Part shown: piece after piece, positions 41,746-49,690 of the stretch | Layout: each line of letters opens with the position of its first letter | Numbering within the stretch: position 1 is the stretch's first letter | NCBI GenBank assembly: GCA_964430565.1 | Contig: CAYSFD010000019.1 | Span: 140,583 to 204,582, forward strand | Direction of reading: 5' to 3' | DNA: 64,000 bases | DNA from: VBDM01 sp964430565 | GTDB lineage: Bacteria > Pseudomonadota > Gammaproteobacteria > Burkholderiales > SG8-39 | Program-made: the position numbers and the translations under genes | The notes under the pieces: generated by a model | Databases searched by the model: none | Told to the model about the DNA's origin: nothing | What the model saw: only the letters and a program-made list of their open reading frames with translations

Positions 41746-42699
41746 GTGGCCGACCTGATCCTGCATCACTACGAGATCTCGCCGTTCTCGGAAAAAATCC
41801 GGCTTGTACTTGGCTACAAGAAACTGGCGTGGAAGTCGGTCATCGTTCCCCGGATCATGCCCAAGCCCGACGTGGTGACGCTCACCGGCGGCTACCGCAA
41901 GACACCGTTCCTGCAGATCGGCTCGCACATTTACTGCGACACTGCGCTCATCTGCGATGTGCTCGAACATCTGCAACCCGCGCCGACGCTGTACCCGTCA
42001 GGGCACAAAGGGCTGGCGCGCGTGCTGGCCCAGTGGGCGGATGAAAAGCTGTTCTGGGCCGCCATGGCCTGGAACTTCAGCCCCAAGGGCACTGCGCAGA
42101 TATTCGGTGGTGGCACGCCCGAGCAATGGGGGCCGCAAGCCAAGGTCTTTGGAGAGGACCGCAGCAAGATGCGCATGGGCGCACCGCGCATGCATCCGTC
42201 TGACGCTGCTGCCACCTACAAAAGCTATCTGCGGCGGCTTGCCGACATGCTGCACGAGCAACCCTATCTGCTGGGCGACCAGCCCTGCATCGCAGATTTT
42301 ACGGCCTATCACCCGTTGTGGTTCACCCGCACGCAGACCAGTGTCATGGCGGGCGTCCTGGACGCAGCGCCGGCCGTGCTGACCTGGATGGACCGCATGG
42401 CGGCCATTGGCCACGGCATGTCGCAAGAATCAAACGCTATTGATTCGATAGCAATCTGCGCTGCTTCTGCAGGGGCTGGAGTTGTATTGGCCAGCGAACC
42501 CTTCCAGGACGAACATGGCATCGCCCTGGGCAGCCGCGTGACGGTGGCAAGCGACAGCTTTGGCCCGGAACCGACCGAAGGCGAGCTCGTGGCAGCCACC
42601 CGCATGCATTACACGTTGCGGCGCCGGGACGAGCGTGCCGGCGTCGTGCATGTGCATTTCCCGCGCATTGGCTACGTACTCAAACGAGCCGAAGCCTGA
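41746..42699 (+). CDS. Glutathione S-transferase-family protein with C-terminal extension
   Basis: A 317-residue protein starting at GTG behind GAGGAG. Residues 1-80 are a thioredoxin-like GST domain (HHYEISPFSEKIRLVLGYKKLAW, then YRKTPFLQIGSHIYCDT). A helical domain follows (about 90-225; GDQPCIADFTAYHPLWF). About 90 further residues form a beta-rich tail not found in classical GSTs. The substrate is unknown; co-location with a reductase, acyl-CoA dehydrogenase and SDR suggests a shared catabolic or detoxification route. Confidence 0.85.
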   Translation: MADLILHHYEISPFSEKIRLVLGYKKLAWKSVIVPRIMPKPDVVTLTGGYRKTPFLQIGSHIYCDTALICDVLEHLQPAPTLYPSGHKGLARVLAQWADEKLFWAAMAWNFSPKGTAQIFGGGTPEQWGPQAKVFGEDRSKMRMGAPRMHPSDAAATYKSYLRRLADMLHEQPYLLGDQPCIADFTAYHPLWFTRTQTSVMAGVLDAAPAVLTWMDRMAAIGHGMSQESNAIDSIAICAASAGAGVVLASEPFQDEHGIALGSRVTVASDSFGPEPTEGELVAATRMHYTLRRRDERAGVVHVHFPRIGYVLKRAEA

Positions 42700-42729
42700 A
42701 TCAAGATCTTCTACTCCGGGGACACCACA

Positions 42730-43680
42730 ATGATTTCCAACTTCAAAGGCAAGACGGCGGTTTTGACAGGTGCCGCTTCCGGCTTCGGGCTGGAGTGCGC
42801 CCGCATTGGTGCCAAGCTCGGCATGAAACTGGTGATGGTCGATGTTCAGCAGGACGCGCTGGACCGCGCCGCGGCAGAGATGACCGCAGCCGGTGCTGAA
42901 GTCATGGCCATCCAGATCGACGTATCGGACGCGGCTCAGATGACGCACCTGGCGCGCAGGGTGCAAGAGCGGTTCGGTGCGCCGCACCTTGTCTTCAATA
43001 ATGCGGGCGTGGGTGCGGGCGGTCTGATCTGGGAAAACACGGTTGGGGACTGGAACTGGGTGCTGGGCGTCAACCTCTGGGGCGTGATCCACGGCGTTCG
43101 CCTGTTCACACCGATGATGCTGGAGGCCGCCCAGAAAGACCCGTCCTACCAGGGCCACATCGTCAATACCGCCAGCATGGCCGGATTACTCAACCCGCCC
43201 AATATGGGCATTTACAACGTCAGCAAACATGCGGTGGTGTCCTTGAGCGAAACGCTGTACCAGGACTTGGCGCTGGTGACGGACCAGATCGGTGCGTCCG
43301 TGCTGTGCCCATTCTTTGTGCCAACCGGCATCCATAAGAGCGAGCGTAACCGGCCTTCGGGGCTGGCCGCTGAGAAGCCAACGCGCAGCCAGTTGATCGG
43401 GCAAGCGATGAGTGACAAGGCTGTGAGTTCAGGCAAGGTCACTGCGGCACAGGTAGCACAAAAGGTGTTTGACGCCATCGCGGCCAACCAGTTCTACATC
43501 TACAGCCACCCCAAGGCCATCGCGTCCGTGCAGACGCGGTTGGAGGACATCATGCAGGCACGCAATCCGACCGATCCGTTTGCACACAAGCCGGAACTCG
43601 GTGTGGAACTGAAGCGCGCGCTGCGTGCGGCACTTCTATCGACGTGCAACTCTTCGGTCAGGGTATCGACGATCTCGTGA
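42730..43680 (+). CDS. Short-chain dehydrogenase/reductase, probably with an altered C-terminus
   Basis: A 316-residue SDR: cofactor motif TGAASGFGLECARIG, NNAGVG, catalytic Ser in VNTASMAGL and the YNVSKHA Tyr-Lys pair. The first 298 residues are SDR-like, ending with PFAHKPELGVELKRALRA. The last dozen or so residues (LLSTCNSSVRV...) have no family character. The complementary strand over the same bases codes for a protein-like segment, so the gene appears to be cut just before its natural end and runs on into unrelated DNA at about 43625-43635. Confidence 0.88.
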   Translation: MISNFKGKTAVLTGAASGFGLECARIGAKLGMKLVMVDVQQDALDRAAAEMTAAGAEVMAIQIDVSDAAQMTHLARRVQERFGAPHLVFNNAGVGAGGLIWENTVGDWNWVLGVNLWGVIHGVRLFTPMMLEAAQKDPSYQGHIVNTASMAGLLNPPNMGIYNVSKHAVVSLSETLYQDLALVTDQIGASVLCPFFVPTGIHKSERNRPSGLAAEKPTRSQLIGQAMSDKAVSSGKVTAAQVAQKVFDAIAANQFYIYSHPKAIASVQTRLEDIMQARNPTDPFAHKPELGVELKRALRAALLSTCNSSVRVSTIS

Positions 43681-43685
43681 TACAT
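43634..43685 (-). pseudogene. Possible 5' remnant of a minus-strand gene at the right edge of the foreign block
   Basis: On the minus strand, just downstream of waaF, an ATG (43685) starts MYHEIVDTLTEELHVDRS, a plausible protein N-terminus that runs straight into the SDR sequence. The frame is also open upstream to about 43725 (ERLGLRLM). It may be what remains of a host gene that followed waaF before the block arrived. The evidence is short and the family unknown. Confidence 0.3.
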
Positions 43686-43737
43686 CAGCCGCAGACCCAA
43701 TCTCTCGGCAACGCCGGCGGCCGCAGAGACGCAGCTA

Positions 43738-44754
43738 CTAAACGCGGGTCTCGATCGCGGCGATTTCCTGGAGCACCCGCTCCGGCGTCAACTCGTTCAT
43801 GCACTTGAAATGCCCGAGCGGACACTCACGCGCATAGCACGGACTGCATTCGATTCCGGTGCGTACGAGGCGCGCCCGCGCCGAGAGCGGCGGCGTGTGC
43901 TCGGGACTCGAGGAGCCGTACAGCGCGACCACCGGGCGTCCGACGCCGGCGGCGACGTGCATCAGCCCCGAGTCGTTGCTCACCACGACTTCGGCGAGCG
44001 ACAAGAGATCGATCGCGCCGGCGAGATCGGTCTTGCCGCAGAGATTGATCGCGGCGCCATCGCTCAAGCGCGCGATCTCATCGCCGATTGCGCGGTCGTT
44101 TTCCGAGCCGAACAGCCACACCGCGTAACCTTTCGCCACGAGTCTCTTGGCGAGCGAGGTGAATTGACGCGCAGGCCAGCGCTTGGCGGGTCCGTACTCG
44201 GCGCCGGGGCAGAACGCCGCCACGGGCTTTGCGCGCGAGAGCCCCAGCCGGTTCAGCGTGGCGAGCCGGTTTGCTTCATCAACGCGCAGCCTGACCCCGG
44301 GCAGAGGCCTTAGCGGCGGCACGCCTGGTTGTTCGGCAAGCTGCGCGTAACGCTCGACCATCAGCGGCAGGCGATCCTCATCGAGCTTGTGTACGACGTT
44401 GAGCAGTCCGTAACGTAGCTCGCCGACAAACCCGACGCGAAGGGGAATCCCCGCGAAAAGCGGAATCAGCGCCGACTTGAAAGTATTGGGAAGAACAATC
44501 GCCTCGCCGTAGCCACGGGAGCGCAAAGCGCGGCCGAGGCGCCGGCGCGCCAAGAGCTTCAGCTCGCCGTGCCCGAACGGCGCTTCGATCACATCGCCGA
44601 TTTCGGGCATTCGGCGCAGGATTGGCGCAGTCCAGGCTGGCGCGAGTGCGTCGATCTCAGTGCCGGGAAGCCTCTCGCGCAGGCGCGCAAAGAGCGGCTG
44701 CGCGAGCAGCGTATCGCCGATCCAGTTCGGCGCGACGATCAGGATTCGAGGCAC
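43738..44754 (-). CDS. waaF: Lipopolysaccharide heptosyltransferase II
   Basis: A 338-residue GT-9 enzyme that adds the second heptose to the LPS inner core using ADP-heptose. It begins ILIVAPNWIGDTLLAQPL and has FCPGAEYGPAKRWP, NLCGKTDLAGAIDLL, SNDSGLMHVAA and ALYGSSSPEHTPP, all diagnostic. It follows the zinc-finger gene by 7 bases in the order ilvE, zinc finger, waaF, common in betaproteobacteria. Confidence 0.94.
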   Translation of the reverse strand: MPRILIVAPNWIGDTLLAQPLFARLRERLPGTEIDALAPAWTAPILRRMPEIGDVIEAPFGHGELKLLARRRLGRALRSRGYGEAIVLPNTFKSALIPLFAGIPLRVGFVGELRYGLLNVVHKLDEDRLPLMVERYAQLAEQPGVPPLRPLPGVRLRVDEANRLATLNRLGLSRAKPVAAFCPGAEYGPAKRWPARQFTSLAKRLVAKGYAVWLFGSENDRAIGDEIARLSDGAAINLCGKTDLAGAIDLLSLAEVVVSNDSGLMHVAAGVGRPVVALYGSSSPEHTPPLSARARLVRTGIECSPCYARECPLGHFKCMNELTPERVLQEIAAIETRV

Positions 44755-44761
44755 GGAGGCC

Positions 44762-44959
44762 TCAGTGGCCCTTTGGACGCTGGCCCTTGTAGACGTAGCG
44801 CGTGCTGCAGTAGGGACAGAGCATCTGGCCCGCCTTGGCGACGTCCAGAAACACCCGCGGATGCATGCACCATACCGGCGACTTGGGCGTGGGGCAATGC
44901 AGGGGAAGATCGGACTCGGTGACTTCGACCAAGCGGCTTGCCTGTTCGTTTGCGCCCAT
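44762..44959 (-). CDS. Zinc-finger (zf-CHCC) protein
   Basis: A 65-residue protein with the Cys/His set LHCP...WCMHPRV...LCPYCSTRY, the zf-CHCC pattern found in mitochondrial NDUFS6-like proteins and many proteobacteria. It binds zinc; its role in bacteria is not established. Its ATG shares a base with the ilvE stop (TGATG). Confidence 0.85.
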   Translation of the reverse strand: MGANEQASRLVEVTESDLPLHCPTPKSPVWCMHPRVFLDVAKAGQMLCPYCSTRYVYKGQRPKGH

Positions 44960-45915
44960 CAGGCTTTTTCTTTGGACTTCGCCGCGACCTTCTCGTGTAC
45001 CGGCGAGAGCCAGTCCTTGTACTTCGCGACTTTGCCGGCGACGACGTCGAAGAAAAGCTTCTGGATCTTCGCGGTGACCGGCCCGCGCGCGCCCGAGCCG
45101 ATCGTGCGTCCGTCGAGCTCGCGGATCGGGGTGACTTCGGCCGCCGTGCCGGTGAAGAAGGCTTCGTCGGCGATGTAGATGTCGTCGCGGGTGATGCGCC
45201 GTGAAATGACTTCATAGCCGAGTTCGTTCGCCAGCGTGATCACCGAGGCGCGCGTGATGCCGCTCAAGGCGGAAGTCAGCTCCGGCTCGTGCAGCTTGCC
45301 ATCCTTGACGATGAAGAGGTTCTCGCCCGAGCCCTCGGCGACAAATCCGTCCACGTCGAGGAGCAGCCCCTCGTCGTAGCCGTGCTGGGTCGCTTCCAGA
45401 TTGGCGAGGATGGAGTTCGGATAAGTCCCGGCCATCTTGGCGCGCGCCATGGTCACGTTGACGTGGTGGCGCGCGAAGGACGAAGTCTTGACGCGGATGC
45501 CCTTTTCGATCGCCTCCTGCCCAAGATACGCGCCCCAGGGCCAGGCGGCGATCGCCACGTGCACGGTCGCGCCGATCGGCGACACGCCCATTTTCTCCGA
45601 GCCGTAGAACGCGATCGGCCGGATGTAGCAGGACTCGTGCTCGTTGGCGCGCACCACTTCCTTCTGCGCCTCGATGAGCGTCTCCCGGCCGTAGGGAATC
45701 TTCATCATGTAGATGTGCGCCGAGTTGAACAGGCGCTCGGTATGGTCGCGCAGCCTGAAAATCGCAGGGCCCTCGACGGTCTTGTAGGCGCGCACGCCCT
45801 CGAATACGGCGAGGCCGTAGTGCAGCGAGTGCGTGAGGACGTGAGTGGTCGCGGAACGCCAAGGCACCAGCTTGCCGTCGTACCAGATAGATCCGTCGCG
45901 ATCGGCCATCGACAT
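44959..45915 (-). CDS. ilvE: Branched-chain amino acid aminotransferase
   Basis: A 318-residue class IV PLP enzyme that carries out the last step of Leu, Ile and Val synthesis. Markers: IWYDGKLVPW, HSLHYGLAVFEGVRAY, RDHTERLFNSA, the PLP Lys in ARAKMAGTYPNS, EGSGENLFIVKDG and FFTGTAAEVTPIRELDGR. The first ATG (45915) follows GGAG; a second ATG two codons on is possible. Confidence 0.95.
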   Translation of the reverse strand: MSMADRDGSIWYDGKLVPWRSATTHVLTHSLHYGLAVFEGVRAYKTVEGPAIFRLRDHTERLFNSAHIYMMKIPYGRETLIEAQKEVVRANEHESCYIRPIAFYGSEKMGVSPIGATVHVAIAAWPWGAYLGQEAIEKGIRVKTSSFARHHVNVTMARAKMAGTYPNSILANLEATQHGYDEGLLLDVDGFVAEGSGENLFIVKDGKLHEPELTSALSGITRASVITLANELGYEVISRRITRDDIYIADEAFFTGTAAEVTPIRELDGRTIGSGARGPVTAKIQKLFFDVVAGKVAKYKDWLSPVHEKVAAKSKEKA

Positions 45916-45945
45916 GGGGAGCTCCGCTAAGCAAGTAAAGCAGAC

Positions 45946-45951
45946 ATTTTA
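45946..45951 (-). promoter_or_regulatory. Candidate -10 box of the ilvE operon
   Basis: Read leftward the sequence is TAAAAT preceded by CGA, about 30 bases before the ilvE start. No good -35 is seen at 17 bases. Confidence 0.3.
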
Positions 45952-46026
45952 TCGGAATCCGGTCATGGCAAGAATGTTAGGCACCCGCGCCGCTCGGCGC
46001 CGGGCGCGGTTTGCCCGCTGCGCGTG

Positions 46027-46686
46027 CTAGAAGCGGAAGTACAGACCCAGCTGCACTACCGGATACCACTTGAAGCTGCTTAGGTCCTCTTCTGTTTGCT
46101 GGCGCTCGGCTTCGAGGTCGGCAGCGAGGGACGGTGGGGGAGCAATGCCTCCCGTAGCTTCCAGGGAAAGCTTTGGCTTGCCCTGATAGACGGCCCCGAT
46201 ATCGCCGGTAAACCCCCAGCTGCTATTCGGGCGGTTTCCCCAGCCAATTCCGAAGTACGGGGCACTTTTGTTGAACGAAAGCGTCCCGGTCAGGGTTCCG
46301 ACTTGAGCGGCCGAGTAGGGTATGCCGTTGATGTCGTAGGTCTGGCCGGCACTAGGTTTGCCCGTCATCAGAACCTCGTTCCCGTTGAAAAGAACACCCG
46401 CCCTCAGACGAAACGCCCCAGTAAAGGGATGGTAGCTGGCGAGCAGGTCGGCGGATCGGAGTTTGTAATTGTAATCGTAGTCGACGCCGTCCGCGCTGTC
46501 CTGCCTCTTGTAGCTGGCGTTGTTGAATCCCAAGCTGAGGTTGAATTTTTCGCTGAGTCCGGCCGACAATTCGATCCCATAGCCCAGCGTTCCGACTCTG
46601 GGGTTGATGCCGATATCCGCTCTAGCGCCCGGAACGGATAGAGCGAGCGCCAACGCCGCGATGACGACCGAAAGACCTGATTTCAT
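46027..46686 (-). CDS. Outer-membrane beta-barrel protein
   Basis: A 219-residue protein with a signal peptide (1-23, ending GARA). Alternating strands follow (GIELSAGLSEKFNLSLGF, LRAGVLFNG, APYFGIGWGN), ending in the barrel signature VVQLGLYFRF with C-terminal Phe. It is probably an 8-stranded barrel. A helical Glu-rich insert near residues 190-205 precedes the last strand. No named family was recognised. Confidence 0.8.
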   Translation of the reverse strand: MKSGLSVVIAALALALSVPGARADIGINPRVGTLGYGIELSAGLSEKFNLSLGFNNASYKRQDSADGVDYDYNYKLRSADLLASYHPFTGAFRLRAGVLFNGNEVLMTGKPSAGQTYDINGIPYSAAQVGTLTGTLSFNKSAPYFGIGWGNRPNSSWGFTGDIGAVYQGKPKLSLEATGGIAPPPSLAADLEAERQQTEEDLSSFKWYPVVQLGLYFRF

Positions 46687-46875
46687 CGTGCCTCCTTACG
46701 GATCGTGTCCGGGGCATGAGTGATGCGATTCCATGCCACGCCGATTCGGCAATTGGAGCAGAAGGCCGGGGCGAGATCAAGAACTGAAATGGCCAATCCG
46801 TGAAATACGCGCCGCCAGATGATGCCCGCCGACGGGGGTCGGGCGCGGGTATATTGCTCTCTGACCCGATCGCTT

Positions 46876-49581
46876 TCAGGCTTTCCCGAACACTTTCCGC
46901 CACAGCGCGAGCGTCGCAGCGATCTGCTCCTTCACGTCCTCGTGCGGCACGCGGGCATACTTCGCGCCGTTCAGCCGCAGGCCGTGTTGGTGCCGCCTGA
47001 ACTCGCGGTAGGCAGAACCGACGTTCTCCGCTGCGTCTGCGGGAATCAAACCAAGCTTCCCCGCAAGCTTCAATAGCGCGATGTTGCCTGCGTTCGCGGT
47101 CAGCTCCGAATAGCGGTGCGCGTGGGCGAGTACGAGATACTGCACGATGAACTCGATGTCGATCATGCCGCCGCGATCGTGTTTCAGGTCGAAGTGCTCG
47201 CTCCGGTTAGGGTGGCCCTCGAGGAGCTTTTCCCGCATGGTGAGAACGTCCTCGCGCAGTTTCGCTTCGTCGCGCTGCGTTCGCAGAATGAGCTGCCGTT
47301 CGGCCTCGAGGGCTGCGCCTACCGTTGTGTCGCCGGCGCAGAAGCGCGCGCGCGTCAGCGCTTGATGTTCCCACGTCCAGGCCGATTCGCGCTGATAGCG
47401 GCGGAACGCCTCGATCGAACTCACCATGAGGCCGCTCGCGCCGTCGGGTCTCAGCCGCAAATCGGTCTCGAACAGAACTCCGGCAGCGGTGCGGCTGGTG
47501 AGCCAGAGATTGAGCCGCTGCGCGAGGCGGGCGTAGTTCTCCTGCGCAAGTTCGTGCGGGTCATCGTATAGAAAGATAATGTCCAGGTCCGAGGCGTAGC
47601 CCAATTCCTTCCCGCCGAGCTTGCCGTAGGCGATGATCGCGAAATGCGGTTCCTCGACGTGCCGGCTGCCCAGTTGCCTCCAGCACAATTCCAGGACGAT
47701 TCTCAGCATCACATCCGCCAGATCCGAGAGGTGATCGGCGAGCCGCTCGACTGTCAGCGTCCCGGAGAGGTCCTGCGCAAGCAGCCGGAACACTTGCGCG
47801 TGGTGAGCCTCGCGCAGCGCGTCCATCTGCCGCTCGGTATCGCCGGTCAGATCCGACATCTGACGCCTCAATCGAAGGGCAAATTCCCTCCAATCGGGTG
47901 GCGCAAACAGCAGGCGCGCGTCCAGCAGCTCATCGAGCAATATGGGGTGCCGATTCAAGAACTCGGCCGACCAGCTCGAAGCGCTCATCAGAGCGGCCAG
48001 CTGCTTCAAGGCTTCGGGATGCTCGGCAAGGAGTGCGAGGTAAGCGGCGCGACGACTGATGGTCTCCAGGAGATCCATGCAGCGCGCGAGGGTCGCGTCC
48101 GCATTCCCGCACCGCCCCGCCTCCTCGATGACGCGCGGAACCAGTGCGTCGAAGCGCTCGCGGCTTGCTTCAGGAAGGTTCCTGTAGCGGCTTCCCGTGC
48201 GAACCCCCTCTAGGCGCGCGGCGCTGCTCGCAGGGTCGCGAAAGCCGAGTCCGCCCAGTTGAGTTTCGACGGCGCTCTGGTCTTCTTCCCGCCACAGCGG
48301 TGCGAGTGCGTGCCGCGGCGATTCGCGCGTTGAGAACACATCCTCGAAATGGCGCGATACGCGCTCGCGGTGAGCTTCGAGCACCGGGGCGAATGATTGC
48401 CACGAGGGAAATCCCATCGCCTGGGCGACGAGCGCGCGGTCTTCGTCGCTTGCGGGAAGCTTATGCGTTTGAGCGTCATCGAGGTACTGCAGCCGGTGCT
48501 CGAGGCGTCTCAGAAACAAGTAGGCCTCAGTGAGCTCGGTCGCGGTTTGCGGCGGCAACAGCCCTTTTTGCGCGAGCAGCGCAAGCACACCGACCGTGGG
48601 GCGAAGCTGCAGCGACGGATCGCGCCCGCCGCGGATCAGCTGGAACGCCTGCGCGATGAATTCGATCTCGCGGATTCCGCCGGGCCCGAGCTTGATGTGA
48701 TCGGACATTTCGCGGCGCGCCACTTCGGCGCGGATTTGTGCGTGCATCTCGCGCACCGCGGCGAATGCGCCGTAATCGAGATACTTGCGGAACACGAACG
48801 GCCGCACGATCGCGGAGAGCGCGTCGACCTGATCTCCGGAGAGCGCTCGCGCCTTGATCCAGGCATAGCGCTCCCATTCACGCCCCTGGGTGACGAAGTA
48901 ATGCTCGAGCGCCTCGAAGCTCGTCGCGAGCGGTCCCGCGTCGCCCCACGGGCGCAGCCGCATGTCGACGCGGAACACACGGCCTTCGTCGGCCGTCTCG
49001 TCGAGCGCTTTGACTAGGTTGCGTCCCAGCCGGTCGAAGAATTCGTGGTTGCTGACCGAGCGCCCGCCTCGGGTTTCGCCCTCCTCTGGATAGACGAATA
49101 CCAGGTCGATGTCGGAAGAAACATTCAGCTCTCCGCCGCCGAGCTTTCCCATGCCGACGACCAACAACTTCTGGCGACCTCCGGCGGCGAAAGGCGTGCC
49201 GAGCTCCGCCTCGAGCGCGGGTTGGAGTGCTTCGAACGCCGCGGCAATCGAGACCTCTGCGAGAGCGCTCATCGCGCCGCAGACCTCATCGAGCCCCGCG
49301 AATCCGCCGAGGTCCCGCGCGAGCACCCGCAGCATGACGCGCTGGCGCAAGCGCCTCAGCGCTTCGCGCATTGCGGATTCGTCCCCGGGATTCTGCGACT
49401 TCAGGAACGAGCGCATCGAAACGGCTGTCCACTGGCCATGTGCTGCCTGACCGAGTTCCTCCTGCAGCTCGGGCCGAGCGGCGACAAGGCGTTCGGCGAA
49501 ACGCGACAACCTGAGGAGGTTCATGGATTTGTCGGTGCTTATCGCGCGGCCATCGGGGCCAGCGGGTAAAATGCCGTTCAT
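46876..49581 (-). CDS. glnE: Glutamine synthetase adenylyltransferase / deadenylylase
   Basis: A 901-residue bifunctional enzyme that adds AMP to and removes it from glutamine synthetase under PII control. Both nucleotidyltransferase domains are visible: GMGKLGGGELNVSSDIDLVFVYPEEG (first half) and AYGKLGGKELGYASDLDIIFLYDD (second half), each with the GxxxD-x-D metal triad. It is slightly shorter than the E. coli protein (946). The start could also be the in-frame ATG 19 codons later. It diverges from yhdP across 109 bases. Confidence 0.94.
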   Translation of the reverse strand: MNGILPAGPDGRAISTDKSMNLLRLSRFAERLVAARPELQEELGQAAHGQWTAVSMRSFLKSQNPGDESAMREALRRLRQRVMLRVLARDLGGFAGLDEVCGAMSALAEVSIAAAFEALQPALEAELGTPFAAGGRQKLLVVGMGKLGGGELNVSSDIDLVFVYPEEGETRGGRSVSNHEFFDRLGRNLVKALDETADEGRVFRVDMRLRPWGDAGPLATSFEALEHYFVTQGREWERYAWIKARALSGDQVDALSAIVRPFVFRKYLDYGAFAAVREMHAQIRAEVARREMSDHIKLGPGGIREIEFIAQAFQLIRGGRDPSLQLRPTVGVLALLAQKGLLPPQTATELTEAYLFLRRLEHRLQYLDDAQTHKLPASDEDRALVAQAMGFPSWQSFAPVLEAHRERVSRHFEDVFSTRESPRHALAPLWREEDQSAVETQLGGLGFRDPASSAARLEGVRTGSRYRNLPEASRERFDALVPRVIEEAGRCGNADATLARCMDLLETISRRAAYLALLAEHPEALKQLAALMSASSWSAEFLNRHPILLDELLDARLLFAPPDWREFALRLRRQMSDLTGDTERQMDALREAHHAQVFRLLAQDLSGTLTVERLADHLSDLADVMLRIVLELCWRQLGSRHVEEPHFAIIAYGKLGGKELGYASDLDIIFLYDDPHELAQENYARLAQRLNLWLTSRTAAGVLFETDLRLRPDGASGLMVSSIEAFRRYQRESAWTWEHQALTRARFCAGDTTVGAALEAERQLILRTQRDEAKLREDVLTMREKLLEGHPNRSEHFDLKHDRGGMIDIEFIVQYLVLAHAHRYSELTANAGNIALLKLAGKLGLIPADAAENVGSAYREFRRHQHGLRLNGAKYARVPHEDVKEQIAATLALWRKVFGKA

Positions 49582-49690
49582 TGCGGGCGTGTCGTCGTGA
49601 GGCGGCGCTCTCGCGTTTAACCATTAGTTGCCGAACACGGCCTTATTGTAAGTCGGGGCCGAATTTGCCACGCCGACAGGCGAACTTATC

